In this document: in pieces, positions 23,047 to 35,713 of the stretch
Position numbering within the stretch: position 1 is the stretch's first letter
Layout of the letters: the number at the start of each line of letters is the position of its first letter
Position numbers and translations under genes: made by a program
Notes under the pieces: generated by a model
The model's database searches: none
What the model was told of the DNA's origin: nothing
The model's input: only the letters and a program-made list of their open reading frames with translations
Assembly (NCBI GenBank): GCA_021292105.1
Contig: CM037871.1
Location: forward strand, 53,117,261-53,181,260
Origin: Anadara kagoshimensis
Taxonomy: Eukaryota; Mollusca; Bivalvia; Arcoida; Arcidae
Length of the DNA: 64,000 nucleotides
Direction: 5' to 3'

Positions 23047-23702
23047 CGCTATTTATGTTGGACCTGTACAAAAACGTAATAGTAAGCCTTCATTAATTTG
23101 GTAAGCTTGCTTCCTTTCGGTATTACGTCTTGTTATTCCGCGTTGTTTCCATGTCGAATGTTTCTTAAGTTTAAAACTAATTTGGTAAGCATTTTAAACG
23201 CCAGTCGGAACGTTCGCACGTTCATTCATTATTTGTTCGTTAAGAATGTCGAACACCACAGTCGTTCTGGTCGGCTTTTATTAGTATCCGGCGATCAATC
23301 AAAAATAGGAAGTTTTAGTTAACATATCTAATATTTTGTCACATTTTTGTTTTGTACATGTTGGTTTATCTTTCCGAAGCACCTGGCCTCACTTCCCAGG
23401 TGGAAGTCCACGTGTTTAACTTAATTTGCCAGTTTCAAAGATTTTACTTTGCTTTTAGATTTGGACATGAATTCGATTTAAGCGAGTCTAGATCTGGCTT
23501 GTTGTATTGTCATTAGAGACTGGCTTGTTGTGGGGTTTTGGTAAGACTATCTTAAGCCTAAAGAACCATCAGTCAGACAGATTGTTAAAACTTTGATCAC
23601 GTTTCAACTGGTTCGTTATTTTGTATCTTGTGTATTTGCTATTTTTGTTGAAAACTAGGTGCATATAATTTTATAAACTTGAAGTGACTTATGACATTAT
23701 AT

Positions 23703-23938
23703 TTCTGGTCCCGGTTGTTCAAAGCTTCGTTACCTTAACCAAATGGTTAGTGAAAATTCATATTGTTATTGACATTAAAACTAGTAAAACTAGTTTTGAC
23801 TTTTACCGACTGCTTTTATTTTATAACAATTGTATGCATTTATATTTGAACCAAATTTTTCAGAGATATTGCCTAAAATACAAGATACAAAATTTTGACT
23901 TTCCAGTTGGTTAAGCCAGAGGTGCTTTGAATAACCGG
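23703..23938. mobile_element. MITE, (C)CGGTTGTTCAAAGC-type ends
   Basis: Left end GGTCCCGGTTGTTCAAAGC and right end GCTTTGAATAACCGGAA form an imperfect inverted repeat about 235 bp apart. The ends resemble the element at 39654-39882 (GGGCCCAGTTGTTCGAAGC), so both may belong to one diverged family. Confidence 0.6.
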
Positions 23939-24032
23939 AATCTGCAATGACTCTTGAAACTTTCTGTTAAAATGGTGTTTTCAATTTTCACTAAAACAAC
24001 TCGTTAAACTAACGATGCTTTATTTTAGGTGC

Positions 24033-24134
24033 CATGTGCTACTTTTGAGTTTTTATGAAATAATACATTCAAAAGTAATTGTCATGTGCTACTTTTGAAT
24101 GTATTATTTCATAAAAATTCAAAAGTAGCACATG
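24033..24134. repeat. Near-perfect 102-bp palindrome
   Basis: Arms of about 45 bp, CATGTGCTACTTTTGAGTTT onward and its complement ending AAAAGTAGCACATG, separated by a short loop. It would form a long hairpin. No coding frame. Confidence 0.9.
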
Positions 24135-24139
24135 ACATA

Positions 24140-24640
24140 GGCAACCGGCTGGTTCAGCAGACCCGGTACTTACACGGATGCTTGTTTCAGAATCTATATT
24201 AATACCAATATGTTGTGTGATAATGATAAAAATATATCGTTCTGTACCATATGGAGTGAACTAGTATGCCAAAGAACAATATTGTGACTTTTGGTACCGA
24301 TATCCCGTTTAACGTGAAGCGACTTGGGAGTACTGTGAATACTTCCGACCTTTTAATTAGGGTCTTCAATCAAGATATTCAACAAAAACGCGTTTACCAC
24401 TGCGTCCGTCTGTCTGGGCCTCAAATCTTGAGTGCGACCTTAACCTGTCGATCACGTGTCCACATCTTATTATTTAATAGTAGATTTTACACTTTAAACT
24501 GACCAGATACTAAAATAACCAACTCAATCTAAAGAATTTGACTCGCAGTGGTATAAAAAACACAGAACCGTGATCACGCGACACGATAACGTTTTCCGTG
24601 TCTCGGTCAGACTGGATCTATTTTACCTTTTTTAAGTTTC

Positions 24641-24674
<34 letters not shown>

Positions 24675-26078
24675 ATATATGTATATATTTAATTTGATTA
24701 TTCCATACATGCGCTGAAAATGATATTGCATTAATAATATTATAATAATAGTAATAATATTGATATCATTAATAATAATCTCACTACGAAAATACATGAC
24801 CTCAACTTTGAATGACTCTGATTGACAGGAATTCCATTCATATGTATGGAAATTTCTAGTAAATTTAAATCGCATAGTATGTCACGAGAGGATTGCGTTA
24901 CATTTGCGTTGTAGATATATATATTTATGATATGTTTAAATATCTATATCGGCAGAACAATTTTAACTGGATAAAGATATACACTACAGTAAGTTTAATT
25001 TCACAAAAGAATTTTATTGTATCAGTTAAAAATTGTTTAACTCCTCTTTAGATCAACTGTATTTATTTATTTATTATTTATTTATTTATGTTCAGTATTT
25101 ATTTATTTACGGACTATGTATTTCGGAATATATGCGTTGAATCGTTTTAAAAATACAATATATTGACATCAACAACAATAATAATAATAATAATAAAGGT
25201 GTTCAGAGAACACTAACCCACCCCCACCCCACCCCCCACCCGCAGTGAAGTGAAAGTTGTAAAATAAGTGGGTAGATTGGAAATCACACCACTGGTGACT
25301 GGGAATAATAAATTAATAACAACAGTGACGTGTTTTAAAGTGCGTACATAATTTTTAACTTTCTTATGTGACAGTAAATAAAAATTTAAGTAGTAGTAGA
25401 AGTAATAACGATAGTAGTAAAGCGCTTATTCAGAAGCACATGACTCTTGTGTATCGTCATGTGATTTTGAGTCGGAAACAACTTCCTGCTTTAACGGAAC
25501 AATACATTGTAGGTCTAAAAATACAAATATTTTCTGTACTTAATACCATGATCTTAATGAAAATATATATTTAAAAAAAATGGTTAAATATTTGGCACCT
25601 AAAAAGAGAAAATAAATGCCTTTTTTAGAAACAAAGCGAGATAATTATTTTAAAAAAGGGGACCCTATAAGACTACTGTTGTAAAAATAACTTTGAAACT
25701 GATTTATTTTCTTCAATAAAGTGTCACGTTAATTTAATATTTTGTTTAACCTACTTTTCTTACTTAAATGTTTGTGGTATTATTCAAATCTGCGTTTTCA
25801 AAACAATTAATCCCAAAATTCAACCAGTTCAGGCCATTTTTAGAGCTTTTTAAAATAAAAGTGAATTGAAATAAATGAAAACTTGTAAAATCGTACAGTT
25901 TTTACAGATAAAAATAAGAATGACCATCAAAGTTCCGAATAAAAACAGAATATGGAAGATCACTATCATAAATGGCATCATAAATTTCAGAGATTGGACT
26001 GTTAGTGGTTAGTTATCATGGAAACGATTTAAAAAAAATCTTAGTTGATAATTTTTGTCTTAGTTTAATATATGCACC
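24140..26078. other. Intergenic, low-complexity blocks, no gene recognised
   Basis: Contains ATT-type repeats around 24640-24780, TTTA repeats at 25060-25110, an AAT run near 25175 and a C-rich patch near 25215. Open frames at 24266-24502 and 25368-25574 match nothing known and have no splice support. Confidence 0.5.
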
Positions 26079-26084
26079 TATTGA
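26079..26084. repeat. Left target-site duplication TATTGA of the Polinton
   Basis: TATTGA immediately precedes AGTAGAGG, the left terminus, and is repeated exactly at 36315-36320. Six bases is the duplication length typical of Polinton/Maverick elements. Confidence 0.95.
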
Positions 26085-28060
26085 AGTAGAGGAAAAACCA
26101 GGGTTCTGGCCCACTTCCGGTTGATTTTCCCCGTTACTTTAATATGGGGAGCCTCGTCCCTTCGAAGCCGTCCCTTCCGTAGCGTAAGGTACAAGTGTAT
26201 TTTGTTTATATTTGTAGTTAATCGCCCGTGACATGATAAGTTCCTTCTCTAGTGTAAGGGACGGAGATACACCTGCATTTTGTTGATATTTTTAATTAAT
26301 TATCCATAAATTTATAGATTTACCTATAGCAGACGACAAACTTTAAAACCGGCGGTGCGGTAGAGTCAAGTACATTTTATTCAGTGTGTGTGTGTGTGTT
26401 AAATAAAATATTTTTTACAAATTTAAAAACGTTTGTACATAATTCCCTTAAATACAACCACATGCGTTATAGGGTGCATGCTCACACGCGACCTAAAGTA
26501 TTCTAGAACATTCTTTAAACAAGAGTCTATGATTGCAACTGATTGTGCAACAAAGGGGATTCCCCTAAAAATGTCCTAACTTTACCTATATAAAGACCGT
26601 AAATTTTCAAATTTTAATCATTATTGAGTTGACTCTTGATGAGGGTGTATGTAAAGAAGAGAAGCAGTGTTAATATAGAAATATTGTGGTATGATCTTTG
26701 TTAAATATTATCCTTACACTTCTTAGACAAAATACCTGTTAGTAGAGGAAAAACCAGGGTTCTGGCCCACTTCCGGTTGATTTTCCCCGTTACTTTAATA
26801 TGGGGAGCCTCGTCCCTTCGAAGCCGTCCCTTCCGTAGCGTAAGGTACAAGTGTATTTTGTTTATATTTGTAGTTAATCGCCCGTGACATGATAAGTTCC
26901 TTCTCTAGTGTAAGGGACGGAGATACACCTGCATTTTGTTGATATTTTTAATTAATTATCCATAAATTTATAGATTTACCTATAGCAGACGACAAACTTT
27001 AAAACCGGCGGTGCGGTAGAGTCAAGTACATTTTATTCAGTGTGTGTGTGTGTGTGTTAAATAAAATATTTTTACAAATTTAAAAACGTTTGTACATAAT
27101 TCCCTTAAATACAACCACATGCGTTATAGGGTGCATGCTCACACGCGACCTAAAGTATTCTAGAACATTCTTTAAACAAGAGTCTATGATTGCAACTGAT
27201 TGTGCAACAAAGGGGATTCCCCTAAAAATGTCCTAACTTTACCTATATAAAGACCGTAAATTTTCAAATTTTAATCATTATTGAGTTGACTCTTGATGAG
27301 GGTGTATGTAAAGAAGAGAAGCAGTGTTAATATAGAAATATTGTGGTATGATCTTTGTTAAATATTATCCTTACACTTCTTAGACAAAATACCTGTTATA
27401 AAGTAGAGGAAAAACCAGGGTTCTGGCCCACTTCCGGTTGATTTTCCCCGTTACTTTAATATGGGGAGCCTCGTCCCTTCGAAGCCGTCCCTTCCGTAGC
27501 GTAAGGTACAAGTGTATTTTGTTTATATTTGTAGTTAATCGCCCGTGACATGATAAGTTCCTTCTCTAGTGTAAGGGACGGAGATACACCTGCATTTTGT
27601 TGATATTTTTAATTAATTATCCATAAATTTATAGATTTACCTATAGCAGACGACAAACTTTAAAACCGGCGGTGCGGTAGAGTCAAGTACATTTTATTCA
27701 GTGTGTGTGTGTGTGTTAAATAAAATATTTTTTACAAATTTAAAAACGTTTGTACATAATTCCCTTAAATACAACCACATGCGTTATAGGGTGCATGCTC
27801 ACACGCGACCTAAAGTATTCTAGAACATTCTTTAAACAAGAGTCTATGATTGCAACTGATTGTGCAACAAAGGGGATTCCCCTAAAAATGTCCTAACTTT
27901 ACCTATATAAAGACCGTAAATTTTCAAATTTTAATCATTATTGAGTTGACTCTTGATGAGGGTGTATGTAAAGAAGAGAAGCAGTGTTAATATAGAAATA
28001 TTGTGGTATGATCTTTGTTAAATATTATCCTTACACTTCTTAGACAAAATACCTGTTATA
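26085..28060. repeat. Left Polinton end: three tandem ~658-bp units
   Basis: Units start at 26085, 26741 and 27402, each beginning exactly with the terminal AGTAGAGGAAAAACC and running to ATACCTGTT. They are nearly identical, differing in the (GT)n length, an A/T run and a few junction bases (CTGTT against CTGTTATAA). About 360 bp of the unit is homologous to the inverted right end. The units are direct repeats, so they could be mistaken for LTRs. Confidence 0.95.
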
Positions 28061-28297
28061 AATAACGATAAATCAGCTGTATACGTGTGTGTAATTTTAC
28101 GTGGCCGTTAAGGTTCACAAACCACAAATGTAAACATTTTAGACATATTTTATTGTTCACACTAATAAACTTAATTTATAAACAGAATTTTCCCGAGCAT
28201 TAAGTTCTAGAAGATTCCATAAACTATAATTAGCCCATAGTATTGTTTTAAATTTCAGTTTAACCGTGAATATTAAAGGGAAAGTATAATATTTAAA

Positions 28298-31200
28298 ATG
28301 GAACCACAACCGAAGAAGTGTAGGATTCATTATAAGTGTGATAGATGTAAGAAGTGTTTTCAACAAAAGCAGCATTTAACAAGACATATTCGATCCATCC
28401 ATGAAAGTGGCCCCAGACTGAAGTGCCCAACCTGTTCATTAGAGTTCAACAGGAGGGACAACCTAAACTGTCATATCAAGAGACATAGTCAGACAGGCGG
28501 TGCAGCGACACGACAGTCAGAGAGAAACCCGACAGATGAAGCAATGATTGAACCGCAAGCAGAAACTACACCAAAATCAGACGAAAGGGCCACAGATGAA
28601 GACTCTGATTGCATTTCTGAAGAAGAAGCCATTGAGGGTAATCTTAAAAAAATTACTATACCAGCAAGAGGTAAAACACAATTCAACCCAATGTCATTCC
28701 TCAAATCTCAAGAGGGCATAATAGAATCTATGTTGAAAGAAGCAGTACAGAAGAGAAAAAGTATTAAATTTTATCTAACATTACATATGAGATTCAGAAA
28801 AATTAAAGGGGAACAAGTTGAAGTTATGGAACCCCATTTTCACGGCAGATGTCACATTGTGCTCAAATTTGAAGATATACAAGAAGCAGTTATGGAGAGT
28901 ATTAAGAAGATGCTTACTTCCCTTCTAGAATTTCAACGTGAGGGAAGTAACTGGACAATGGATAAAGTTATGGGTATCAACATACACATAGTGACTTATC
29001 AACCATTGACGGGTTCGAACTACATACCTCTACCGGCCAAGCTTGCCAATAAGAAGGCTATTTTAAATGTCCAGAACACTGATCAGAAATGTTTTATGTG
29101 GTCCATTTTAGCAGCACTTCATCCTACAGGAAAACACGCACAGCGCGTTTCAAAGTATATACAATATCAAAACATGTTGGATTTTACAGATATATCCTTC
29201 CCTATGCGAGTTGCAGATGTCACTAGATTTGAAAAGAAAAACAATATATCCGTTAACGTCTTCGGTTATGAGAAACAGGAAGTATACCCACTCCATATTA
29301 CAAAACAAAGGGGGTTAAGACACGTCAATCTGATTGTTATCACTAAAGGGGAATCATATCATTATTGCTGGATCAAAAACTTTAACAGATTGCTGTCTGA
29401 TCAACACAATGACAGAAATCAATACCATTACTGTCACTATTGCCTGCATGGATTTACCAAAAAAAAGCTTCTTGAAAGGCATTTACCGTACTGTGAAATT
29501 CATGGCGCACAAAGGATTGAGATGCCATGCGACGAAGATGCAGTGTTGAAGTATACAGATGTATCGAAACAACTAAAAGTACCATTCGTAGTCTATGCCG
29601 ATTTTGAATGTATTTTGGAGAGACAATACGGATGCCAACCTAACCCAGAAAAGTCTTCAACCATCAAGTTGGCAAAGCATGTACCTTCTGGTTTCACCTA
29701 TAAAGTTGTGGGTTTGACAGAGGAGCTAACAGAAAACCACGTGACATATAGAGGTTTGAATGCTGCCGATGTGTTCATAGAACATATGGTACAGTTAGAA
29801 GAGCGATTGCTCGGAGTGCTACGTAATACAAAACCTATGGAGATGACAGAAAAAGACATGCATGATTTTGAAAATGCCACACACTGTCATATATGTAAAA
29901 GAGAATTAAATGGCGATGCCGTGCGCGATCATTGTCACGTGACCGGAAAGTATCGGGGTGCTGCACACAATACATGCAATTTAAACCTTAAACAAAGAGA
30001 AAGAATTCCTATATTTTTCCACAACTTACGAGGGTATGATGCACATCTCATAATGGAAGCCATTGGTAAAATAAAGCATAAGAAAATAAACTGCATTCCA
30101 CAGAACCACGAAAAATATATTTCTTTTTCACTGGGAAAATTAGATTTCGTCGACAGTTTTCAGTTTCTGTCCACTTCACTGGAAAAACTCGTCAACAACT
30201 TGGCCGAGGAAGATTTGAGTAAATTTCATCATCTTAGAACATATATACAATCTACACATCCAGGAAATGAACATATGAAAATGCAGCTGCTCAGCCAAAA
30301 GGGTGTGTATCCATATCGATACATGACTTCAACTAAGCGTTTTGAAGAAGAGTGTCTCCCTCCAATAGATGCTTTTTATAATGATTTGAATGAAAGGCAC
30401 CTAACGGATGATCTGTATTTACATGCTGAAACAGTTTGGAAGGTTTTGCACATACAGAATCTTGGACAATACCATGACCTGTATATGGAAACTGACGTTC
30501 ATCTTTTGGCTGACGTCTTTGAAAATTTTAGAGAATTGTGTATGAAGATATATAAACTAGACCCTGCTCACTTTTACACATCACCGGGCCTTGCATGGCA
30601 AGCTGCACTTAAAATGACAGGCGTAGAATTGGAACTGTTCACGGACCCTGATATGCACTTATTCATTGAAAAAGGCCTACGGGGTGGTATGGCCGTCATC
30701 ACCAAACGTCATGCCAAAGCAAACAACACCTACCTTGATGACTATACAGAAGGTCAAGAATCAAACCACATCATCTATCTGGACGCAAATAACCTTTATG
30801 GCTGGGCCATGAGTCAGTCTCTGCCAACGCACGATTTTCAATGGCTGTGTAGAGAGGAAGCCTGTAACCTTGACATACCGTCATTAACGGAAGATGGAGA
30901 GACGGGATACATTTTAGAAGTAGATTTAGAATATCCAGCAGAACTACATGATCTACACAATGACTATCCCTTGGCTCCGGAGTCATTTAACATTAAGCCA
31001 GAAATGCTATCACCTTACCAAGAAAAAATGGTGGAGAAACTTGGTTTAAAGTTTACAGGCTGTAACAAGTTGGTGCCCAATTTGTATGACAAGAAAAAAT
31101 ATGTGGTGCATTATCGGAATCTCCAGCTTTACCTGTCACTTGGCATGCGGCTTGAAAAAATACATAGAGTGTTGTCATTCAAGCAGAGTACCTGGTTGAA

Positions 31201-32041
31201 ATCGTACATTGACTTTAACACAAACATGAGAAAAAATGCAGAAAACGAATTTGAGAAGGACTTTTACAAATTGATGAATAACGCTGTATTTGGAAAAACC
31301 ATGGAGAACTTAAGAAAGAGGGTTGATATCCAGTTAGTACATCAGGAGAAACGACTTCATAAACTTACAAAGAAACCCGGTTTTAAATCTTTCAAAATTT
31401 TTAACAAAGATCTTGCATCTGTCGAGTTACAAAAACAAAAGTTGGTATTGAACCGCCCCATTTATGTCGGATTTTCCATTCTTGAGTTATCAAAAGTGTT
31501 GATGTATGACTTTCATTACAACTACATCAAAGCCAAATATGGACCCAAGGCTCAACTTTTGTTCACAGACACAGATTCACTTTGTTATGAAGTAAATACA
31601 GAGGATATCTATCAGGATATGGAAGTAGACAAGGATCTATTCGATTTTAGTGGTTACCCGAAAAAACATCCCCTCTATGACATCACCAATAAAAAAGTCA
31701 TTGGGAAAATGAAAGACGAAACTTCATCAGTTCCTGTAAAAGAATTTCTAGGTCTCAGAGCTAAAATGTATAGCCTAATTTATGGCGATGAAGAAAAGAG
31801 GACAGCCAAAGGAGTCAGCAAAGCCGTCATTGAATCAAAGTTACGTCATGACCTGTATAAAGAATGCCTCTTTTCCAGAGAAACCAGATGGAGTCTATGC
31901 ATCTTTTTAGAACGGACCGCCATGCTATTTACACAGTAAAACTAAATAAAACAACGCTATCTGCATACGATGACAAGCGATACATACTAGATGATGGAAT
32001 ACACACCTTAGCACATGGCCACTGGCGTATATATAAAGAGT
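28298..32041 (+). CDS. Polinton protein-primed DNA polymerase B with N-terminal C2H2 fingers; frame break near C-terminus
   Basis: The open frame is 28298-31939 (1213 residues). In order it has two C2H2 fingers (about 12-36 and 41-63), a Polinton-type N-terminal region, a Cys/His cluster near 379-395, and a family-B polymerase. The exonuclease motifs are YADFE (D435, E437), FHNLRGYD (around 576) and the TDVHL region (D733). An endonuclease-VII-like HNH zinc module (CHICKREL at 530, DHCHVTGKYRGAAH) is inserted. Polymerase motif A is LDANNLYG (D829), motif B KLMNNAVFGK (from 991) and motif C FTDTDS (D1091). All catalytic residues I looked for are present. A frame change at a T run near 31871-31874 moves the last ~50 codons into another frame, which stays open to a stop at 32039-32041. 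This enzyme replicates the element, with a terminal protein as primer in related viruses. Confidence 0.93.
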
Positions 32042-32089
32042 GAAACCAGTCATTTTTCTCATTTAACTATTGACAGTCGAGGTGTAAAC

Positions 32090-33150
32090 ATGTCAAACCA
32101 ATGCCCCGTTTGCGGTGTTTATCTCTCAAGAAGAGATGTAATGTTACGACACATGAGACTTAAACACAGTATATCATCACCACCACCGCCGCAGTTACCA
32201 CCGCAGTTGCCGCCAGCACCGCCGCAGTTACCACCACAGTTGCCGCCAGCACCGCCGCAGTTACCACCGCAGTTGCCGCCGCCGCCGCCGCAGTTACCAC
32301 CGCAGTTGCCGCCGCCGCCGCAGTTACCACCGCAGTTGCCGCCGCCGCAGTTGCCGCCGCCACAGTTACACCAGTTGCCGCCGCCGCAGTTACCGCAGTT
32401 GCCGCCGCCGCAGTTACCACCACCACCGCCGCCATCACACCAACAGGACAGCTCCCCGAGTTTAGATTTCTTCATCCATTTACGGCTATATGTTCAGGCC
32501 CCACGTCTTGTGGCAAAACTTTCCTCGTCAAAACATTGTTACAACAGAATCACTTTAGGATACGTCCGCCACCAGAGAGAATCCTTTGGCTTTACAGACG
32601 ATGGCAACCATTATATGATGTCATCAAAAATACGGCGTATCCAGCAGTCGAGTTTATCCAGGGATACCATTAGATTTGGATAAGGACAGTTTCTAGATCC
32701 TAAAGTGAGGAATCTCATTGTACTAGACGACCTCATGTCTGTCAAAGATGCTAGAATTAACGATTTATTTACCGAAGGAAGTCACCATAGAAACCTATCA
32801 ATCATTGCTATTAACCAGAATTTATATTTCAACAAAGATCCGACGCAAAGAAGAAACTGCCATTATCTCATTTTGTTTAAAAATCCTATAGATAAACAAC
32901 AAATCATGACTTTGGCAAGACAAATGTACCCTGGAAAAGCCAATTATTTATTAGACAAATTTGAGGAAGCTACCGCCAAACCGTATGGCTACTTGATGAT
33001 AGATCTTAAACCGGCAACATCCGAATCGCAGCGCCTGCAGTGTAATATATTGAACCAGAAAAAAGAAAAAAACAGAAACATACCAGACACAGGGGTTGAA
33101 GCTATAAAAGGACCAGGAGCAACAGATTTAATTCATTCTTCAGAAGATTA
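32090..33150 (+). pseudogene. Polinton packaging-type ATPase with C2H2 and proline-rich N-terminus, broken by frame changes
   Basis: The likely start is the ATG at 32090, just before a C2H2 finger (CPVCGVYLSRRDVM). This is followed by a long run of Pro-Gln-Leu and poly-Pro (about 32180-32440) encoded by CCGCAG/CCACCG trinucleotides. Then comes an FtsK/HerA/A32-like ATPase, with Walker A GPTSCGKT at 32497-32520 and Walker B LIVLDD at about 32714-32731. The frame changes near 32461, 32661 and 32690, all at short homopolymers, so no single open frame contains both Walker motifs. The antisense glycine- and alanine-rich open frames over the proline tract are shadows. In virion-forming relatives this ATPase packages DNA into capsids; here no capsid gene accompanies it. 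Confidence 0.85.
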
Positions 33151-33172
33151 TCAAAGCGAGCAGACGTGTGAC

Positions 33173-33803
33173 ATGGCTTCCTGCGACGATTGCGGCACTA
33201 TGTTTGCCGACCACCACGACTTACAAAGACACGTTAAAAAGTGGTGTCCAGAAAAATCAAACGGCGAATTGCCAAATCAATATGCGGAACTGAGAACGCT
33301 TGAACCACCGGATTATTATCAGCCTGGACAGTATGCCGAATTAAAAACACTTCAGCCTTTGGGTAAGCGCAAAATGGAAACCGATGAAGAACAGCAAAAT
33401 AAAAAGACCAGGTGGAATGAGGACCGTGAAGATGAAGCTTTCGAACATATTTTAAAATTAGCAAGAGAAGACACAGAAGAAGAGTGGGATAGAAAATATA
33501 AAAAGTACACAGAAATGGATTTTCCGACGAGGAGGCAAAAACCAAAGCAAACAAAAAATTAAAAAGTGAAGATTTAAAAGAGCTCATGGGTAAATATGGA
33601 CAAGTTATAAAATACATATTACAATACAAAATGGAAAGCTTCACAGAAAGGTCATGCAAAAGGTTCAGCAATTCATCGAAGAAGGATATGATTGGACCAG
33701 AGCCATAAAAACAACTGTGAGAAAATATAAACACGAACTGGAATCATTTATGGAAAATAAAGACAGTGGAACCGAAGCGGATACGGAGGAGGAAGAGGAC
33801 TAA
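33173..33803 (+). pseudogene. Polinton accessory protein with one C2H2 finger and acidic tail, frame-broken
   Basis: Starts MASCDDCGTMFADHHDL, a C2H2 finger, then a repeated QYAEL motif with LEP/LQP, then a charged Lys/Glu-rich region. The frame changes at a T run near 33520 and again near 33648, ending in an acidic tail (EADTEEEED) with a stop at 33801-33803. In the present assembly it is fused in frame to the ATPase C-terminus without an intervening stop, probably because of another indel. Similar zinc-finger proteins accompany Polintons and related adinto-type elements; function unknown. Confidence 0.7.
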
Positions 33804-33864
33804 TATATAATGATGTGGGATTTTGTAATTGAATCATTATTATCAGAAATTTTAAAGTGTAAAC

Positions 33865-34975
33865 ATGCCTCATTGGGAAGAGTATTTAAAAGAAATCTAT
33901 TTTAATCCGAAAACACCGGCTGCTTTCTCCGGTCCAGATAAATTATACAGATTTGTTAAAAGAGACGGTAAATATGTCTTAAGCAAATATAAAATTAGAA
34001 AATGGTTGCAAAGACAAGAGTCCTATAGCTTACAACGCCCTGTAAGAAGAACATTTAAAAGAAATAAGATTATGGTGACGGGGATCGATGACCAGTGGTC
34101 TGCCGATTTAATGGATATGGTGAAATTTGCCAAGTACAACGACGGTATAAAATACGTGTTGTTAGTCATCGACATCTTTTCAAAGTACGTGTGGTTGCGT
34201 CCCTTAAGAGACAAGAAGGGCGTCACAGTTGCCGAAGCATTCAAAGCTATTTTAAATGAAGGGCGCAAACCTAGCAGAATAAGGACAGATTCGGGACAAG
34301 AATTTAAAGCTAAAATAGTTCAAGCTCTGTTCAAAAGAGAGAACATACAACACTTACTAGCATATAACGAAAGTAAGGCGGCAGTGGCAGAAAGGGCCAT
34401 CAAAACCATAAAAAGTAGAATTTACCGTTATTTTACTTATAGACAGTCTTATGACTATGTCAAAAAATTACAGTCCTTTGCCGATAGTTATAACCAAACG
34501 TATCATCGTACTATCGGTATGGCTCCGGACAAAGTAACAAAAAAAAAAAGAAACTAATATCTGGTGGCGGATGTATTGGCCGAAAAAAGAAATATCTGTT
34601 AAAAAAGTTAAAAGAGTTCATAAACCTTTCAAATTTAAATTAGGAGACAAGGTAAGGATCTCTCACTTAAAAAATATATTTAGTCGCGAATACGATGAGC
34701 GGTGGACGGGTGAAATCTTCACCATTTCTCAAAAGATATTACGGGGTGGCTTACCTGTCTATAGAATCAAAGATTATGATGGAGATGAAATCAAAGGGAC
34801 GTTTTATCAATCCGAATTGCAAAAAATTGAGGTCAGAGACGATGATATGTGGAAGGTTGAAAAAATCCTAAAAACACGGGGGAAGGGTGCTAATAAGCAA
34901 TATTTCGTTAAATGGTTGAACTGGCCCAAAAAATTCAATTCTTGGGTCAAAGCTAATGATGTACAAAATGTGTAA
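33865..34975 (+). pseudogene. Polinton retroviral-type integrase with chromodomain, one poly-A frame break
   Basis: The first frame (33865-34557) carries the DDE core: D81 in SADLMDM, D142 in IRTDSGQEF and E176 in AERAIKTIK, the expected order for retroviral-type integrases. An 11-base A run at about 34541-34551 shifts the frame. The second part (34571-34975) has a basic linker, a segment typical of integrase C-termini (GDKVRI near the start), and a chromodomain (MWKVEKILKTRG to WLNWPKKFNSWVKANDV) at its end. The protein would join element ends to chromosomal DNA, giving the 6-bp duplications; chromodomains may steer insertion to marked chromatin. Confidence 0.92.
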
Positions 34976-35545
34976 ATAACTATTGTAAATATTTTTGTAA
35001 CTGTATGTATTTTATATGGAGCTCTGTAAAACCATTTATTTCAGCGGGAAAGGGGGTGGGGTGTTTAGAGAACGAACTGCTCTGGAAAGGCCATATATCG
35101 GGCCCTGCATGGAAGGAAAGGAGCGTACGTCAATGCAGATCGCAACGAATACTTCCGTGTAGGTAGTAGACGGTTCTCACGTTAAGGGCTTCAGTACTTG
35201 TTGTACATACTAGAGACAGATCAACCAGTACTGGGCACTCGATGTTATCTGTTAGGGCTGTATATGGGGATTATGTACAAACGTTTAAAATTTTGGGAAT
35301 AAATAGTTGTAAATAGAACTGATCGCATTTGTCTTTTTTGAAGCACACACACACACACACACACCACACACTGAATAAAATATATTTGACTCTACCGCAC
35401 TGTCGGTTTTAAAGTTTGTCGTCTGCTATTCAGGTAGACCTTATGACATGTCATGGGTGTAAATAAACCTCCCTCTTCGTGCTCATGCACTTAATAACCC
35501 CCCGGATCCATTCACCTGGATGGCGCCTTACACGTCTTTATTTGA

Positions 35546-35582
<37 letters not shown>

Positions 35583-35672
35583 AGCTGTATATGGGGATTA
35601 TGTACAAATGGTTTGACTTTTGTAAATAAATTGTTGTAAATAAACTGATCGCATTTGTCTTTTTTTGAAACC

Positions 35673-35713
<41 letters not shown>

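Noticed and set aside
24266..24502. 78-codon open frame starting at an ATG
   Set aside because: No similarity recognised and no gene context; length is expected by chance.
26085..28060. Direct long repeats read as LTRs of a retrotransposon
   Set aside because: The matching copy at the other end is inverted, duplication is 6 bp, and the genes are Polinton-type; no primer binding site, gag or reverse transcriptase.
32119..32475. Antisense Gly/Cys/Asn-rich and Ala/Val-rich open frames
   Set aside because: Shadows of the CCG/CAG proline tract of the ATPase gene.
32461..32692. Programmed ribosomal frameshifting in the Polinton ATPase
   Set aside because: Three shifts within 230 bp plus others in neighbouring genes, all at plain homopolymers without a slippery heptamer and structure, fit indels better than programmed recoding.
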